This document shows, piece after piece, positions 1 to 8,880 of a stretch of 64,000 nt of DNA. Under the pieces are notes generated by a model, which worked only from the letters and a program-made list of their open reading frames with translations, searched no databases and had not been told where the DNA came from. How positions within the stretch are numbered: position 1 is the first letter of the stretch; each line of letters starts with the position of its first letter. The stretch comes from Planomicrobium sp. CPCC 101079 (GTDB lineage: Bacteria; Bacillota; Bacilli; Bacillales_A; Planococcaceae). The stretch spans positions 411,352-475,351 of the forward strand of contig NZ_VOHC01000021.1 of assembly GCF_007859275.1 (NCBI RefSeq), written 5' to 3'. Made by a program: the position numbers and the translations under genes.

Positions 1-1
1 A

Positions 2-1171
2 ACGAAAATTGTCCCTTATGTGATTGCGGGAATGCTTGCATCTGGAAAACTTGAAAAAAAACTGAAACAGAAGTTCGGGGAGCCAGAAGCTGCGGTTCTG
101 CTCAGTAAACTGTATAAATCGCTTCCTGGCAATGTGACCACTGAAATGGGTATTGAACTTGGCGATCTGGCCGACGAAGCCAGAAGCCAGCCAGAGCTTG
201 TCGCCTATTTGCAAAGTTTCAATAAGGGCCATTTTTACGAGGGATTGAGCGATGTGCCAGGCGGAGATAAATTTAAATTACGGCTTGAACGTTTTTTAAG
301 CATATATGGCTCCCGCTGTGCTGGAGAAATTGATATCACGAAAACTCGCTGGGCTGAAGAACCGGCACTGCTCGTCCCTTCCATCATTAGCCATATTCAG
401 ACCACTGCTCCTGGTGAGCACCGCAATAAGTTTTACCAAGGCGAGCTGGACGCGGAAGAAACTTGTCGGTACATTCTTTCTCAATATAACTCCATTGAAA
501 AAAGATGGACGGCAAGGCTGTTGAAGGCTTATCGAAACTTTATGGGTATGCGCGAACACCATAAATTTGCGCTTATACGGCTCCTGTATCTGTACAAACG
601 TGCCATGCTTGAAGACGCCCGTTTTCTTGTAGAAGAAGGAGTACTGAAAAAAACGGAGGAAATTTTTTATTTGAGCCTGGAAGAACTTATCTTGTTACTT
701 GAAAATAACAACGCTGTGCTGAAAAAAGGCATTATAGAAACCCGGGAAAGAAAGCATCAACTAGACCATAAATTGCAATCACCACGCATCTTGACAAGTG
801 ATGGCGAAATGCTTAACGGCAGACCGGCCAGTCTTGGCGGACCGGAAGGGGCATTAAATGGTTCTGGCGTTTCTGCTGGGCTTGTTGAAGGTACGGCGAG
901 AGTTGTTCTAAATCCGGAAGACGCCCAGCTCAAGCCTGGAGAAATCTTGGTAGCTCCATTTACTGATCCCGGATGGACCCCCTTATTCACATCAGCGATC
1001 GGGCTGGTGACAGAAGTTGGCGGCATGATGACGCATGGTTCTGTTGTAGCTCGGGAATACGGCATTCCCGCTGTGGTCGGCGTCGATGGCGCAACCCAGT
1101 CCATAAAAAATGGTGATCGGCTTCGTGTAGACGGAACCCATGGTTTTGTAGAAATCCTCCACCGCGAGTAA
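2..1171 (+). CDS. PEP-synthase/rifampicin-phosphotransferase-like protein, C-terminal part (5' truncated by window)
   Basis: The frame is open to the left window edge (codons from base 2), so the GTG at 20 is probably internal and the real start lies outside. The last third carries the PEP-utilising swivelling domain: a G-x-x-x-G rich start, the segment APFTDPGWTPLF, then GGMMTHGSVVAREYGIPAVV, whose His (codon 1034-1036) is the phospho-carrier of PEP synthase, PPDK and rifampicin phosphotransferases. The upstream part is helical and resembles the linker of long pyruvate-water dikinase-like proteins. The ATP-grasp domain would be outside the window. Whether it makes PEP or phosphorylates an antibiotic cannot be decided from this half. 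It ends at a terminator shared with the convergent uronate operon. Confidence 0.85.
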   Translation, partial: TKIVPYVIAGMLASGKLEKKLKQKFGEPEAAVLLSKLYKSLPGNVTTEMGIELGDLADEARSQPELVAYLQSFNKGHFYEGLSDVPGGDKFKLRLERFLSIYGSRCAGEIDITKTRWAEEPALLVPSIISHIQTTAPGEHRNKFYQGELDAEETCRYILSQYNSIEKRWTARLLKAYRNFMGMREHHKFALIRLLYLYKRAMLEDARFLVEEGVLKKTEEIFYLSLEELILLLENNNAVLKKGIIETRERKHQLDHKLQSPRILTSDGEMLNGRPASLGGPEGALNGSGVSAGLVEGTARVVLNPEDAQLKPGEILVAPFTDPGWTPLFTSAIGLVTEVGGMMTHGSVVAREYGIPAVVGVDGATQSIKNGDRLRVDGTHGFVEILHRE

Positions 1172-1230
1172 TGTTCTTCTTTCCAGTAAAATGCTTCGCT
1201 GCCTTGATTTTTAGTCTTGTCAAAGAAATA

Positions 1231-1278
1231 AAAAAAGGCTGCTGACACCAAGAAGTATTGGTAGCAGCAACCTTTTTT
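1231..1278. terminator. bidirectional terminator between convergent genes
   Basis: Imperfect hairpin (arms GGCTGCTgacACCAA and TTGGTagCAGCAaCC) with an A-run on the left and a T-run on the right. It can serve the PEP-synthase-like gene and the end of the uronate operon. Confidence 0.8.
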
Positions 1279-1296
1279 CTATCATTATTCTATATT

Positions 1297-2133
1297 TTAT
1301 ACTCCTGAATAGGCAAGAAATCCTCCGTCAACTGGAATAGTGACGCCAGTTACAAAACGGGAATAGTTTTCATCCAATAACCATAGCATAGTGCCCACCA
1401 GGTCCACTGGTTCACCGAACCGCTTCATCGGCGTACTAGCCATGATTTTTTCTGATCTGGGCGTCAATGAACCGTCTGGTTTAGTCAGCAAGTCTTTGTT
1501 TTGTGAAGTTAAGAAAAATCCAGGTGCAATGGCATTCACACGCAAGTTTTGTTCAGCAAAATGAACAGCCATCCACATTGTAAAATTATTAATTGCAGAT
1601 TTGGCTGCACTGTAAGCCGGAACTTTCGTCATCGGCGAATAAGCGCTCATGGACGAGATATTAAGAATCACAGGAGCTTCCCGCTTTAATAATTCCTTTC
1701 CAAACACTTGGCTCGCAAGGAAGGATCCAGTGAAGTTGCTTGCGAACACTCTTGAGAATCCATCTTCTTGTAAGTCGAAAAATGATTTTCCTTGCGCTTC
1801 ATCGTCATGGATTTCAGTATCGGTAATCGCATCAGGGTGGTTTCCTCCAGCCCCGTTAATCAAGATGTCAATTTTGCCATAAGCTTCTAGTATTTGCGCT
1901 TTTGCGCGTTCTAAAGAGTTGCGGTCCAAAACATCAGCAGCAACCGCTAAAGCTTCGCCGCCCTGCTTTTGAATTTCTTCCGCTACAACTTGGCCTTTTT
2001 CTTCCGTTCTGTTTAAAATTGCAACTTTTACACCTTGAGCTGCAAGCTGCCGCGCCATCTCTGAGCACAACACACCACTTCCGCCCGTAATTACAGCTAC
2101 TCGCCCAGCGAGATTTTCATGAGAAGAAAACAT
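1297..2133 (-). CDS. uxuB: SDR-family D-mannonate oxidoreductase (fructuronate reductase)
   Basis: 278 residues. An upstream in-frame extension to 2229 exists, but the ATG at 2133 has a TCCTCC (GGAGGA) site at the right distance, so that start is used. The sequence shows a short-chain dehydrogenase: TGGSG nucleotide-binding start near residue 16, INGAGG, and the YSAAK catalytic Tyr/Lys pair. The C-terminus has the VDGG motif usual in SDRs. The gene lies last in an operon directly after mannonate dehydratase, as the B. subtilis yjmF gene does, so the inferred reaction is NAD(P)H-linked interconversion of D-fructuronate and D-mannonate. The classical long-chain UxuB family is not used here. Assignment to substrate is from context; the SDR fold is certain. 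Confidence 0.85.
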   Translation of the reverse strand: MFSSHENLAGRVAVITGGSGVLCSEMARQLAAQGVKVAILNRTEEKGQVVAEEIQKQGGEALAVAADVLDRNSLERAKAQILEAYGKIDILINGAGGNHPDAITDTEIHDDEAQGKSFFDLQEDGFSRVFASNFTGSFLASQVFGKELLKREAPVILNISSMSAYSPMTKVPAYSAAKSAINNFTMWMAVHFAEQNLRVNAIAPGFFLTSQNKDLLTKPDGSLTPRSEKIMASTPMKRFGEPVDLVGTMLWLLDENYSRFVTGVTIPVDGGFLAYSGV

Positions 2134-2144
2134 AAAATCCTCCT

Positions 2145-3203
2145 TTATTTTGTTTGATGTGCATCCCAAAGCCCTAGAAGGTACATAATTCCAAGCGCAC
2201 GGTCGTATAAACCGTACCCTGGTCTGCATTTCTCATCCCAAATATGGCGGCCATGGTCGGGACGTGCATAGCCAGTGTAATTTTGCTTTGAAAGTTCTTT
2301 GACTACTCCATTCAAATCAATCGATCCGTCTTGTGTGTAATGGGAAGTCTCAATGAAATCGCCATTTTCAAAAATTTTCACATTGCGGAGATGGGCAAAC
2401 GGAGAATGCTTGGCATATTTTGAAGCAAGGTCGACCATATCATTTTCAGGATTAGCGCCCATTGAACCAGTACAAAACGTAATACCGTTCGAAGGAGAAT
2501 CTGAAATGGTGATAAGCCTTTCCCAGCTCTTTTCACCCGTCATGATGCGTGGCAAGCCAAAAATCGACCAAGGTGGATCATCCGGGTGGATAGCCATTTG
2601 GATGCCATTTGCCTCCGCAGTAGGCAAAATCGCCTTAAGGAAATAAGCGAGATTTTCCCACAACTGCTCTTCATCCATGCCTTCATACGCAGCAAACAAT
2701 TCTTGGATACGAGCCATCTTTTCCGGTTCCCATCCCGGCAAAGTCATATCTGAAGCCGCAGAGACCGTTTCGATCAATTCTGCAGGGTCCAACGATTCGA
2801 TTTTTTGTTTTTCAAAAAATAATGCAGTTGAACCATCCGGCAGCGGATGATACAAAGCGGTACGCGTCCAGTCAAAAATCGGCATGAAGTTATAGCAAAT
2901 TACTTTTACTCCAGCTTCTCCAAGATTGCGGATCGTTTCCTTGTAATTCTCGATATACTGGTCTCGTTCAGCATTGCCCAGTTTTATCGACTCGTGCACA
3001 TTGACGCTTTCGACGACGTCTGTATGAAAACCAAAGGATTGGATATATTCCACTTCTGATTGAATTTCTTCTTTAGACCAGACTTCCCCGGCCGGTTTAT
3101 GATGAAGTGCCCAGACAATTCCTTTTGTTCCCGGAATTTGCTTGACCTGTTCTAATTGGACGCTGTCATTTCCGCGCCCGTACCAGCGAAACGTGATATT
3201 CAT
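2145..3203 (-). CDS. uxuA: mannonate dehydratase
   Basis: 352 residues from the ATG at 3203, preceded by AAAGGAGCGG; the longer frame to 3233 lacks a ribosome site. The protein begins MNITFRWYGRGND and carries hallmarks of UxuA: LHHKPAGEVW near the start, HPDDPPW in the middle, CTGSMGANP, and near the end RPDHGRHIWDE plus YGLYDRALG. UxuA dehydrates D-mannonate to 2-keto-3-deoxygluconate in the cytoplasm using a divalent metal, with His and Cys ligands in these motifs. It sits between kdgA and the SDR uxuB with gaps of about 10 bases, so it is cotranscribed. Length fits the family (about 350-360). Confidence 0.95.
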   Translation of the reverse strand: MNITFRWYGRGNDSVQLEQVKQIPGTKGIVWALHHKPAGEVWSKEEIQSEVEYIQSFGFHTDVVESVNVHESIKLGNAERDQYIENYKETIRNLGEAGVKVICYNFMPIFDWTRTALYHPLPDGSTALFFEKQKIESLDPAELIETVSAASDMTLPGWEPEKMARIQELFAAYEGMDEEQLWENLAYFLKAILPTAEANGIQMAIHPDDPPWSIFGLPRIMTGEKSWERLITISDSPSNGITFCTGSMGANPENDMVDLASKYAKHSPFAHLRNVKIFENGDFIETSHYTQDGSIDLNGVVKELSKQNYTGYARPDHGRHIWDEKCRPGYGLYDRALGIMYLLGLWDAHQTK

Positions 3204-3216
3204 GTAACCGCTCCTT

Positions 3217-3837
3217 TTAAGATAGTTTACCAAGATATTCTTTCACTAATTGGCTCACAGCTTCTTCGCCTGATGCCCGATATGTCTTTGTTAAATCACT
3301 GCCGATTCCGACTGCAACAGCTCCGGCATCCAACCATGCATTCATATTGTTGATGTTGATGCCGCCAGTTGGCATAATACGAACATTTGGGAGGGGGCCA
3401 TTAACCGAGCCGATAAAGGAAGGTTCAAAGCCATTGGCTGGGAACAATTTTAAAATATCACAGCCCCATTCGGTTGCCTGCACCATTTCCTTGATCGTCA
3501 TACAGCCTGGAAGATAAGGCGTGCTGTAACGATTGCATAAAGTTGCAATTGCGGGATCAAAATGTGGGCTGACTACGAATTTTGCACCGTGCAATATTGC
3601 ATGGCGTGCTGTTTCAGCATCCAATACGGTCCCTGCACCGATCAACACTTCTGAATCGGCCAACTTTTCAAACACGCGCGCAACATTAGGAGTTGTGTAT
3701 GTCAGCTCAATTGCGTCCAGGCCTCCAGCAACAGCAGCTTCTGTAATTGCCGCAGCTTCTTCTGCATCTTTCCCTCGAATAACTGCAACGATTTTCGATT
3801 CAAGCAATCGTTGGTAAATCTCCATTTTAGGAATCAT
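3217..3837 (-). CDS. kdgA: 2-keto-3-deoxy-6-phosphogluconate aldolase
   Basis: 206 residues, ATG at 3837 with AAGGAG at 3844-3850. The class I KDPG/KHG aldolase signatures are present: VAVIRG near residue 20 with the following Glu pair, GAGTVLD, VSPHFDP, and DILKLFPAN, whose Lys forms the Schiff base. MPTGGI is the phosphate-binding end of the barrel. It splits KDPG to pyruvate and glyceraldehyde 3-phosphate, the last step of the uronate route encoded here (kdgK makes the substrate). Spacing to its neighbours is 11-13 bases, consistent with one operon. Confidence 0.95.
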   Translation of the reverse strand: MIPKMEIYQRLLESKIVAVIRGKDAEEAAAITEAAVAGGLDAIELTYTTPNVARVFEKLADSEVLIGAGTVLDAETARHAILHGAKFVVSPHFDPAIATLCNRYSTPYLPGCMTIKEMVQATEWGCDILKLFPANGFEPSFIGSVNGPLPNVRIMPTGGININNMNAWLDAGAVAVGIGSDLTKTYRASGEEAVSQLVKEYLGKLS

Positions 3838-3848
3838 GAATTTGCTCC

Positions 3849-4868
3849 TTATTCAAAGACAACCAATGCTTTACGCACTTTGTCCGGATTTTTTTCAACA
3901 AATGTGAAGGCTTCCTGAACATCAGCCAACGCAAATTTATGAGTTGTTAAGCCATCGGACTTCAATTCTCCGCTATTCATTAATTCGACTACTTTCCCGA
4001 ACTGGTTTGTTTGGAGCCTTGAACCAACAATTGTGACTTCTTTTTTTGTAATTGGCAATTGCGGGATAGCCGATGGACGTTCATCAAATCCAAGAACCAC
4101 TACATATCCAGCAGGCGAAACCAAATCGATGCTTAGTTCAACAGTAGCCGGCATTCCGACTGCATCAATAACGACGTTCGGGCCTCCCCCATTCGTCAGT
4201 TCAAGAATGCGGTCTTTTACTGATTCCTTGCCGGCATTGATTACGACATCCGCACCGCTTTCCTTCGCAAAAGCCATGCGTTCTTCACTCAAATCAGTCA
4301 TGTAGACCGTTGCACCAGCAATTTTTGCAAGCTTTAAAATACAAATGCCGATTGGGCCGCAGCCTTGGATCAATACCGTATCGCCTGCTTCTACGTTTCC
4401 GCGCCATACAGCTTGCGCACCGATCGTATAAGGTTCCGCCAATACGATTTCATCCCAGCTCAACTCTTTGCTCACTGCATGCAGCTGTTTTTCAGGCAGA
4501 ACTGCGTATTCGCGCATGCCGCCGTCTTCATGGACACCAAAGACCGATAATTTTTCACAGACATTGGGCCGGCCCTTGCGGCATGCATAGCATTCGCCGC
4601 AGTAGTTGATCGGTTCAACGACCACATGATCTCCTACTTGCAGAGTTTCTACTGAACTTCCGACCTCAACCACTTCGCCCGCCACTTCATGGCCGACAAT
4701 CCGCGGGTATGTAGCCAAAGGATTTGTTCCATGATAAATATGCATATCAGAACCACAAATCCCAACTCGTTTCACTTTTACTAAAACCTCATCATTTTCT
4801 TTGATCGTTGGACGTTCCTGTTCGATAATCTGTAAGTCGTGTGCTGTGGGAACTTGAACAGCTTTCAT
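3849..4868 (-). CDS. yjmD: zinc-type alcohol dehydrogenase, YjmD-like
   Basis: 339 residues, the length of B. subtilis YjmD, which also lies in a hexuronate operon. Medium-chain dehydrogenase features: [12 protein letters not shown] (catalytic zinc Cys), GHEVAGEV, four structural-zinc cysteines in [15 protein letters not shown], and the Rossmann motif [14 protein letters not shown]. It likely oxidises or reduces a sugar acid or polyol linked to the uronate route (for example an epimeric aldonate), but the substrate cannot be read from sequence. It sits between the TRAP permease and kdgA in the operon. The symbol is by similarity and synteny only. Confidence 0.85.
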   Translation of the reverse strand: MKAVQVPTAHDLQIIEQERPTIKENDEVLVKVKRVGICGSDMHIYHGTNPLATYPRIVGHEVAGEVVEVGSSVETLQVGDHVVVEPINYCGECYACRKGRPNVCEKLSVFGVHEDGGMREYAVLPEKQLHAVSKELSWDEIVLAEPYTIGAQAVWRGNVEAGDTVLIQGCGPIGICILKLAKIAGATVYMTDLSEERMAFAKESGADVVINAGKESVKDRILELTNGGGPNVVIDAVGMPATVELSIDLVSPAGYVVVLGFDERPSAIPQLPITKKEVTIVGSRLQTNQFGKVVELMNSGELKSDGLTTHKFALADVQEAFTFVEKNPDKVRKALVVFE

Positions 4869-4880
4869 AAAATGACCTCC

Positions 4881-6152
4881 TTATTCAAATAAACTTGGCA
4901 AGAACAATGTAATTTGCGGGATAAATGCAACCAGCATCAAAACGGCTAAGCTTACACCTAAAAATGGCAGAAGCTCTCTTGCTGTTTTCCCAATCGAAAC
5001 TTTGCCGATCTGGGAAGCGACAAAGAGACAGACGCCGACCGGCGGCGTAACCAGTCCGATAACCAGATTCAATACCATCATGACTCCGAATTGGATAGGG
5101 TCCATGCCGACAGTAATTGCGACTGGCAGAAGAACCGGGAACAAAATAACCAGAGCCGCAATAGTTTCCATAAATGTTCCGACAAACAGCAAGAGCAAAT
5201 TGATCAAAAGAATAACAATAATAGCATTTGTCGAAATACCTAAGATGGACTCTGCCACTAATTGAGGAATCTGTTCTCGCACCATAATCCAGCCGAAAAG
5301 GTTTGCAAATCCAACAAGCAGCATGATGGAAGCAGTGGCTGTCATAGATGACAACATAATCTCAGGTATTTTTTTGATTGGCAATTCTTTATATACAAAA
5401 ATGCCGATAACAAAAGCGTAAAGAACGGAAACAACCGCTGCTTCAGTCGGTGTAAAGAAGCCTCCCAAAATTCCATAGAGTATGATGACAGTCATCAATA
5501 TTGCCCAGAAGGCACCCATGAAACTTTTCCAGATCGTCTTTAGCGATTGCCGCTCGCCTTTGGGATAGTTACGTTTAACTGAAATAAAATAAGTTGGAAT
5601 CATCAAACCGAGGCCTAAAAGAATGCCTGGAACTGCACCCGCCAAGAACAAGTCGCCAATCGATAACGAAGCAAGCGTCCCGACGATGATCATCGGCAAA
5701 GAAGGCGGGATAATCGGTCCTACTGTAGAAGAACTCGCCGTTACTGCTGCTGAAAACCCGGCTCCGTAGCCTTCTTTTTTCATTGCAGGTATTAAAATTG
5801 ATCCGATGCTCGCAGTGTCGGCAAGAGCAGTTCCTGAAATTCCTGCAAATCCCATCGAAGCCCCTACGTTTGCAAGGCCAAGACCGCCACGGATATGGCC
5901 GAAAAGGTCATTGGCAAATTTGATGATGCGTTCTGTAATGCCTCCTGCATTCATCAAGTTGCCTGCCAGGATAAATCCTGGTATACAAAGCAAGACAAAT
6001 GAATTCAAGCCGCCGAACATGCGCTGCGGGATGATATTGAGCGGTATATCAGCAAGGAAAAGATAAAGCAATGAGGCAAGCCCTAAGCTAAAAGCAACTG
6101 GGACTCCCAAAAAGATAAGTACAATAAAAGATAAAAACAGCATAGTTGCCAT
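4881..6152 (-). CDS. TRAP transporter large permease (DctM type)
   Basis: 423 residues with about a dozen hydrophobic segments and the DctM family marks: FILAGNLMNAGGITERI, GGLGLANVGASMGFAGISG and GLVTPPVGVCLFVAS near the end. DctM is the Na+-coupled channel subunit of tripartite ATP-independent periplasmic-type transporters. Its start overlaps the stop of the small permease gene by one base (TAATG), indicating translational coupling. Together with the DctP and DctQ types it should import the acid sugar (hexuronate, mannonate or deoxygluconate) that the operon degrades. B. subtilis uses the MFS protein ExuT in the equivalent place. Confidence 0.93.
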   Translation of the reverse strand: MATMLFLSFIVLIFLGVPVAFSLGLASLLYLFLADIPLNIIPQRMFGGLNSFVLLCIPGFILAGNLMNAGGITERIIKFANDLFGHIRGGLGLANVGASMGFAGISGTALADTASIGSILIPAMKKEGYGAGFSAAVTASSSTVGPIIPPSLPMIIVGTLASLSIGDLFLAGAVPGILLGLGLMIPTYFISVKRNYPKGERQSLKTIWKSFMGAFWAILMTVIILYGILGGFFTPTEAAVVSVLYAFVIGIFVYKELPIKKIPEIMLSSMTATASIMLLVGFANLFGWIMVREQIPQLVAESILGISTNAIIVILLINLLLLFVGTFMETIAALVILFPVLLPVAITVGMDPIQFGVMMVLNLVIGLVTPPVGVCLFVASQIGKVSIGKTARELLPFLGVSLAVLMLVAFIPQITLFLPSLFE

Positions 6153-6649
6153 TAGTAATCATCGCCTCCAAAGTTCTGGCTGTAATCTTGCTTGTTTTTC
6201 AACAGGTCGATAATTTTTATCACTGCATAAAAAGCTATGAACACACTTAAAATCAGCAATGATGCATGGACCACCGACATTTGGAATGGCAATGTTGCCG
6301 ATCTTTGGTTGCTGCCAAGCAACGTGAAGCCATAAGCTTCTCTTGCCATTACCAAGCTTAACAAAATAATTGTTAAATAAATAAGCACTTCATAGTATCT
6401 GCGGAAGTTATCAGGCATTTTATTGAGGAGCATGTCCACATTGATAAATTCATTTCGCATTAATGCTAAAGGGGCGCCAAAGCTTATTCCATAAAGAAAT
6501 AAATAACGCGTCAATTCTTCCGTCCAGATAAATGAGAATGGAGCGAAACGAGAAATGATTTGAATTGTAACAACAATAATGACACCTGAGAAACTGGCAA
6601 TCGTTAAGAAAGCGAGCGTCCGGTCTATCAATTTTCGGAACAGCGACAT
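6152..6649 (-). CDS. TRAP transporter small permease (DctQ type)
   Basis: 165 residues, four hydrophobic segments (about residues 13-33, 45-65, 88-108 and 128-148). The motif FIWTEELTRYLF in the second segment is characteristic of DctQ. ATG at 6649 is preceded by AAAGGGTG. The protein links the binding protein and the large permease in the membrane. It is separated from the binding-protein gene by a hairpin at 6674-6707 and coupled to the large permease gene by a one-base overlap. Confidence 0.92.
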   Translation of the reverse strand: MSLFRKLIDRTLAFLTIASFSGVIIVVTIQIISRFAPFSFIWTEELTRYLFLYGISFGAPLALMRNEFINVDMLLNKMPDNFRRYYEVLIYLTIILLSLVMAREAYGFTLLGSNQRSATLPFQMSVVHASLLILSVFIAFYAVIKIIDLLKNKQDYSQNFGGDDY

Positions 6650-6673
6650 TCGATTTCACCCTTTCCTAATGGA

Positions 6674-6707
6674 AAGGCACGATTGGCTAATTAGCCAAAG
6701 GTGCCTT
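6674..6707 (-). other. intercistronic hairpin between TRAP binding protein and small permease
   Basis: Near-perfect inverted repeat: AAGGCAC-ga-TTGGCTAA facing TTAGCCAA-ag-GTGCCTT. There is no T-run after it on the coding strand, so it is more likely an mRNA processing or stability element (or partial terminator) that lets the binding protein be made in excess over the permeases. Confidence 0.7.
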
Positions 6708-6716
6708 ACTCACATA

Positions 6717-7721
6717 TTATTCAACAGCTAAAATTTGGTTGTACAGTTCCAATTGTTCAGGTGTCAAAGCAGCTTCGACAGCAGGAGTCATCGCTTCACG
6801 GAATGCATCTTGGTCAACATCCACGAATTCCATTCCTTCATCCTGCAATTCCTGTTCAATCGTTGAAATTTCTGATTCATATAATTCTTCGCCATATGTT
6901 TGGGCTTCAGCAGCAGCATCTTGGACAACTTGCTTTAATTCATCTGAAAGCGCATTGTATTGTTCATTCCCTACCAAAATGTAAATCCATGAATATACGT
7001 GCTCTGTACGGTTTACGTAATCTTGGACTTCAGCCAATCCACCACTTTGGATCAAGTCGACCGGGTTTTCCTGCCCGTCAATAACCCCTTGCTGCAATCC
7101 AGTAAATACTTCATTGAAATCCATTACTTGCGGGGATGCGCCAGCAGCTTGCCAAACATCCAAGAACAACGGCACGTTCGGTACACGCATGCTGAACCCT
7201 GCCAAATCTTCCGGTGTTTCAATTGGTTCATTTGATGTTAGATTTCTTGGTGCGCGTGTATGGTAGTAAAGAGCAGTCAATCCCGCTTCATCGCTGATTT
7301 CTTGTTTGATCTGCTCACCAATTTCTCCTTCAACCACCGATTTAACATGCTCTAAATCACGGAAAGCATAAGGAACTGCCATCAATGCGGCGTTTGGAGC
7401 CCAGTTTTGCAAAGTTTCTCCAGAAATTACCATATCCGCACTTCCAGCTTGGATCGAGTTGATGGTATCTGTTTCTCCACCTAGCGAGTTGTTCGGGTAA
7501 ATAGTGATTTCCATTTGTCCATCTGAGTTTGTTTCTACTAATTCCTCGAATTTTTGAGCTGTTTTATGCCAAATGTGGTTTTCGTCAGCCAAATGGCCGA
7601 ACTCCCATTGGATGGTTTCTCCAGACCCAGAACCGCCTTCACTTTCACTTGCATTATCAGAACCGCATGCCCCTAAAACCAGAACCGAAGCGAAAATTCC
7701 TGTTAACCATTTCTTCTTCAT
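6717..7721 (-). CDS. TRAP transporter solute-binding lipoprotein (DctP type)
   Basis: 334 residues from the ATG at 7719-7721; the longer frame to 7763 lacks a suitable ribosome site. A lipoprotein signal is clear: KKKW followed by a hydrophobic stretch and the lipobox LGAC-G near residue 19, then a Gly/Ser/Glu-rich linker. Family motifs include FGHLADENHIWHKTAQKFEE, LNLGG-like SLGGETD, and the conserved Arg region RVPNVPLF, which binds the substrate carboxylate. PVDLIQSGGLAEVQDYVN is typical of DctP proteins for acid sugars. It is tethered outside the membrane and hands substrate to the DctQ/M pair. Confidence 0.93.
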   Translation of the reverse strand: MKKKWLTGIFASVLVLGACGSDNASESEGGSGSGETIQWEFGHLADENHIWHKTAQKFEELVETNSDGQMEITIYPNNSLGGETDTINSIQAGSADMVISGETLQNWAPNAALMAVPYAFRDLEHVKSVVEGEIGEQIKQEISDEAGLTALYYHTRAPRNLTSNEPIETPEDLAGFSMRVPNVPLFLDVWQAAGASPQVMDFNEVFTGLQQGVIDGQENPVDLIQSGGLAEVQDYVNRTEHVYSWIYILVGNEQYNALSDELKQVVQDAAAEAQTYGEELYESEISTIEQELQDEGMEFVDVDQDAFREAMTPAVEAALTPEQLELYNQILAVE

Positions 7722-7771
7722 GTTATTCTCCCCTTTAAATATAGTGTATTGCTTTATCACCACTCGAAAGC

Positions 7772-8782
7772 TTACGCTTTCAAGTAATTATACGTAGTAG
7801 CTGCAATTTGAACGCCCGTTTCCTTGTTTCGCTCTTCATTTCTTTGCTCGATTTCTCCAGGAACCAAGACGCTTGCAAAGCCTTCCGCCGGAGGAACTTC
7901 CCGTATTTCTTGGATCATTGCATCCATCTGCGTTAAAAAGTTTTCTTGATCTGTAAAGAAAGATGGGTTAATGGCACAAAAATAATGGCCAAGCTTTCTT
8001 TTTTTATCCAAATCATCATACATTTTATTGACATGTGGTCCAAAGGCCATCCCTGCCAGCAACCCGGAAAAGATGTCGACAATCATGGATAATCCCGATC
8101 CTTTAGGGCCGCCGAAAGGTGATAAAGAAACCACCTTTGCTGGATCGGTAACAGGAGCTCCTTGTTCATCCACCCCCCAGCCTAATGGAATTTCCTTGCC
8201 TTCTTCTTTATGCTGCAAGATTTTTCCTAAGGCCACATTTGATGTTGCCATATCTAAAATGAATGGTTTTTCCGATTTCGCAGGTACTCCGTATGCAATA
8301 GGGTTAGTTCCTAGAAAAGCCTCTTTACCGCCGAATGGCACAACGATTTTATCTGTATGGGTCATCGCGATGCCGATCAAATTATGTTTGGTCGCTTCTT
8401 GAACAAAATAGCTAAGTGCACCGCAGTGGCTGCTGTTCATAGCAGTCACCATTCCGACGCCGTTCTCCTTTGCCATTTCTATAGCATGGCCCATGGCTTT
8501 ATCTGCTATCACATGCCCGAATCCGTCATCACCATCAACGATGCCGGTCACCGGACCAGTGGGTTTGAAAGAAATTTCCGGTTTCGGATTTATTCCCCCA
8601 GCCTCGAGCCGATTTATATAATGTTCTGTCCGCAAAGCCCCGTGGGAGTTAACCCCACGCAGATCGGCATGGATCAAGATTTGCGCCACTTTTGCAGCAT
8701 GTTCAGCTGAGACCCCTGCTTTGATTAACTTTTTTTCAATTAAACTTTCGACTTCCTCAAAAGGCACTTTGACCGTAGCCAT
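7772..8782 (-). CDS. yjmC: malate/L-lactate dehydrogenase family oxidoreductase, YjmC-like
   Basis: 336 residues, close to B. subtilis YjmC (uronate operon). It belongs to the Ldh2/MDH2 NAD(P)-dependent family, not the classical LDH fold: [26 protein letters not shown] (catalytic His), [29 protein letters not shown] and [11 protein letters not shown] are all in order. Reaction is probably reduction or oxidation of a 2-hydroxy acid derived from a sugar acid; exact substrate unknown. RBS TAGGGGAG lies before the ATG at 8782. A 98-base gap separates it from kdgK upstream, where I see no convincing promoter. Confidence 0.88.
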   Translation of the reverse strand: MATVKVPFEEVESLIEKKLIKAGVSAEHAAKVAQILIHADLRGVNSHGALRTEHYINRLEAGGINPKPEISFKPTGPVTGIVDGDDGFGHVIADKAMGHAIEMAKENGVGMVTAMNSSHCGALSYFVQEATKHNLIGIAMTHTDKIVVPFGGKEAFLGTNPIAYGVPAKSEKPFILDMATSNVALGKILQHKEEGKEIPLGWGVDEQGAPVTDPAKVVSLSPFGGPKGSGLSMIVDIFSGLLAGMAFGPHVNKMYDDLDKKRKLGHYFCAINPSFFTDQENFLTQMDAMIQEIREVPPAEGFASVLVPGEIEQRNEERNKETGVQIAATTYNYLKA

Positions 8783-8880
8783 GACTTCTCCCCTATTCTA
8801 AGTTGGTCTATTGCTTACTATGGATTTGCTGTAATATATCAATAGGCAGTTAGAGCACCGTCAACACTGGCCACATTCAA

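Noticed and set aside
757..1251. 164-codon antisense frame opposite the PEP-synthase-like gene
   Set aside because: Shadow of a well-supported coding region; no ribosome site and no family recognised.
8783..8880. Possible second promoter between kdgK and the yjmC-like gene
   Set aside because: No pair of -35 and -10 boxes at acceptable spacing was convincing; no terminator interrupts the operon.
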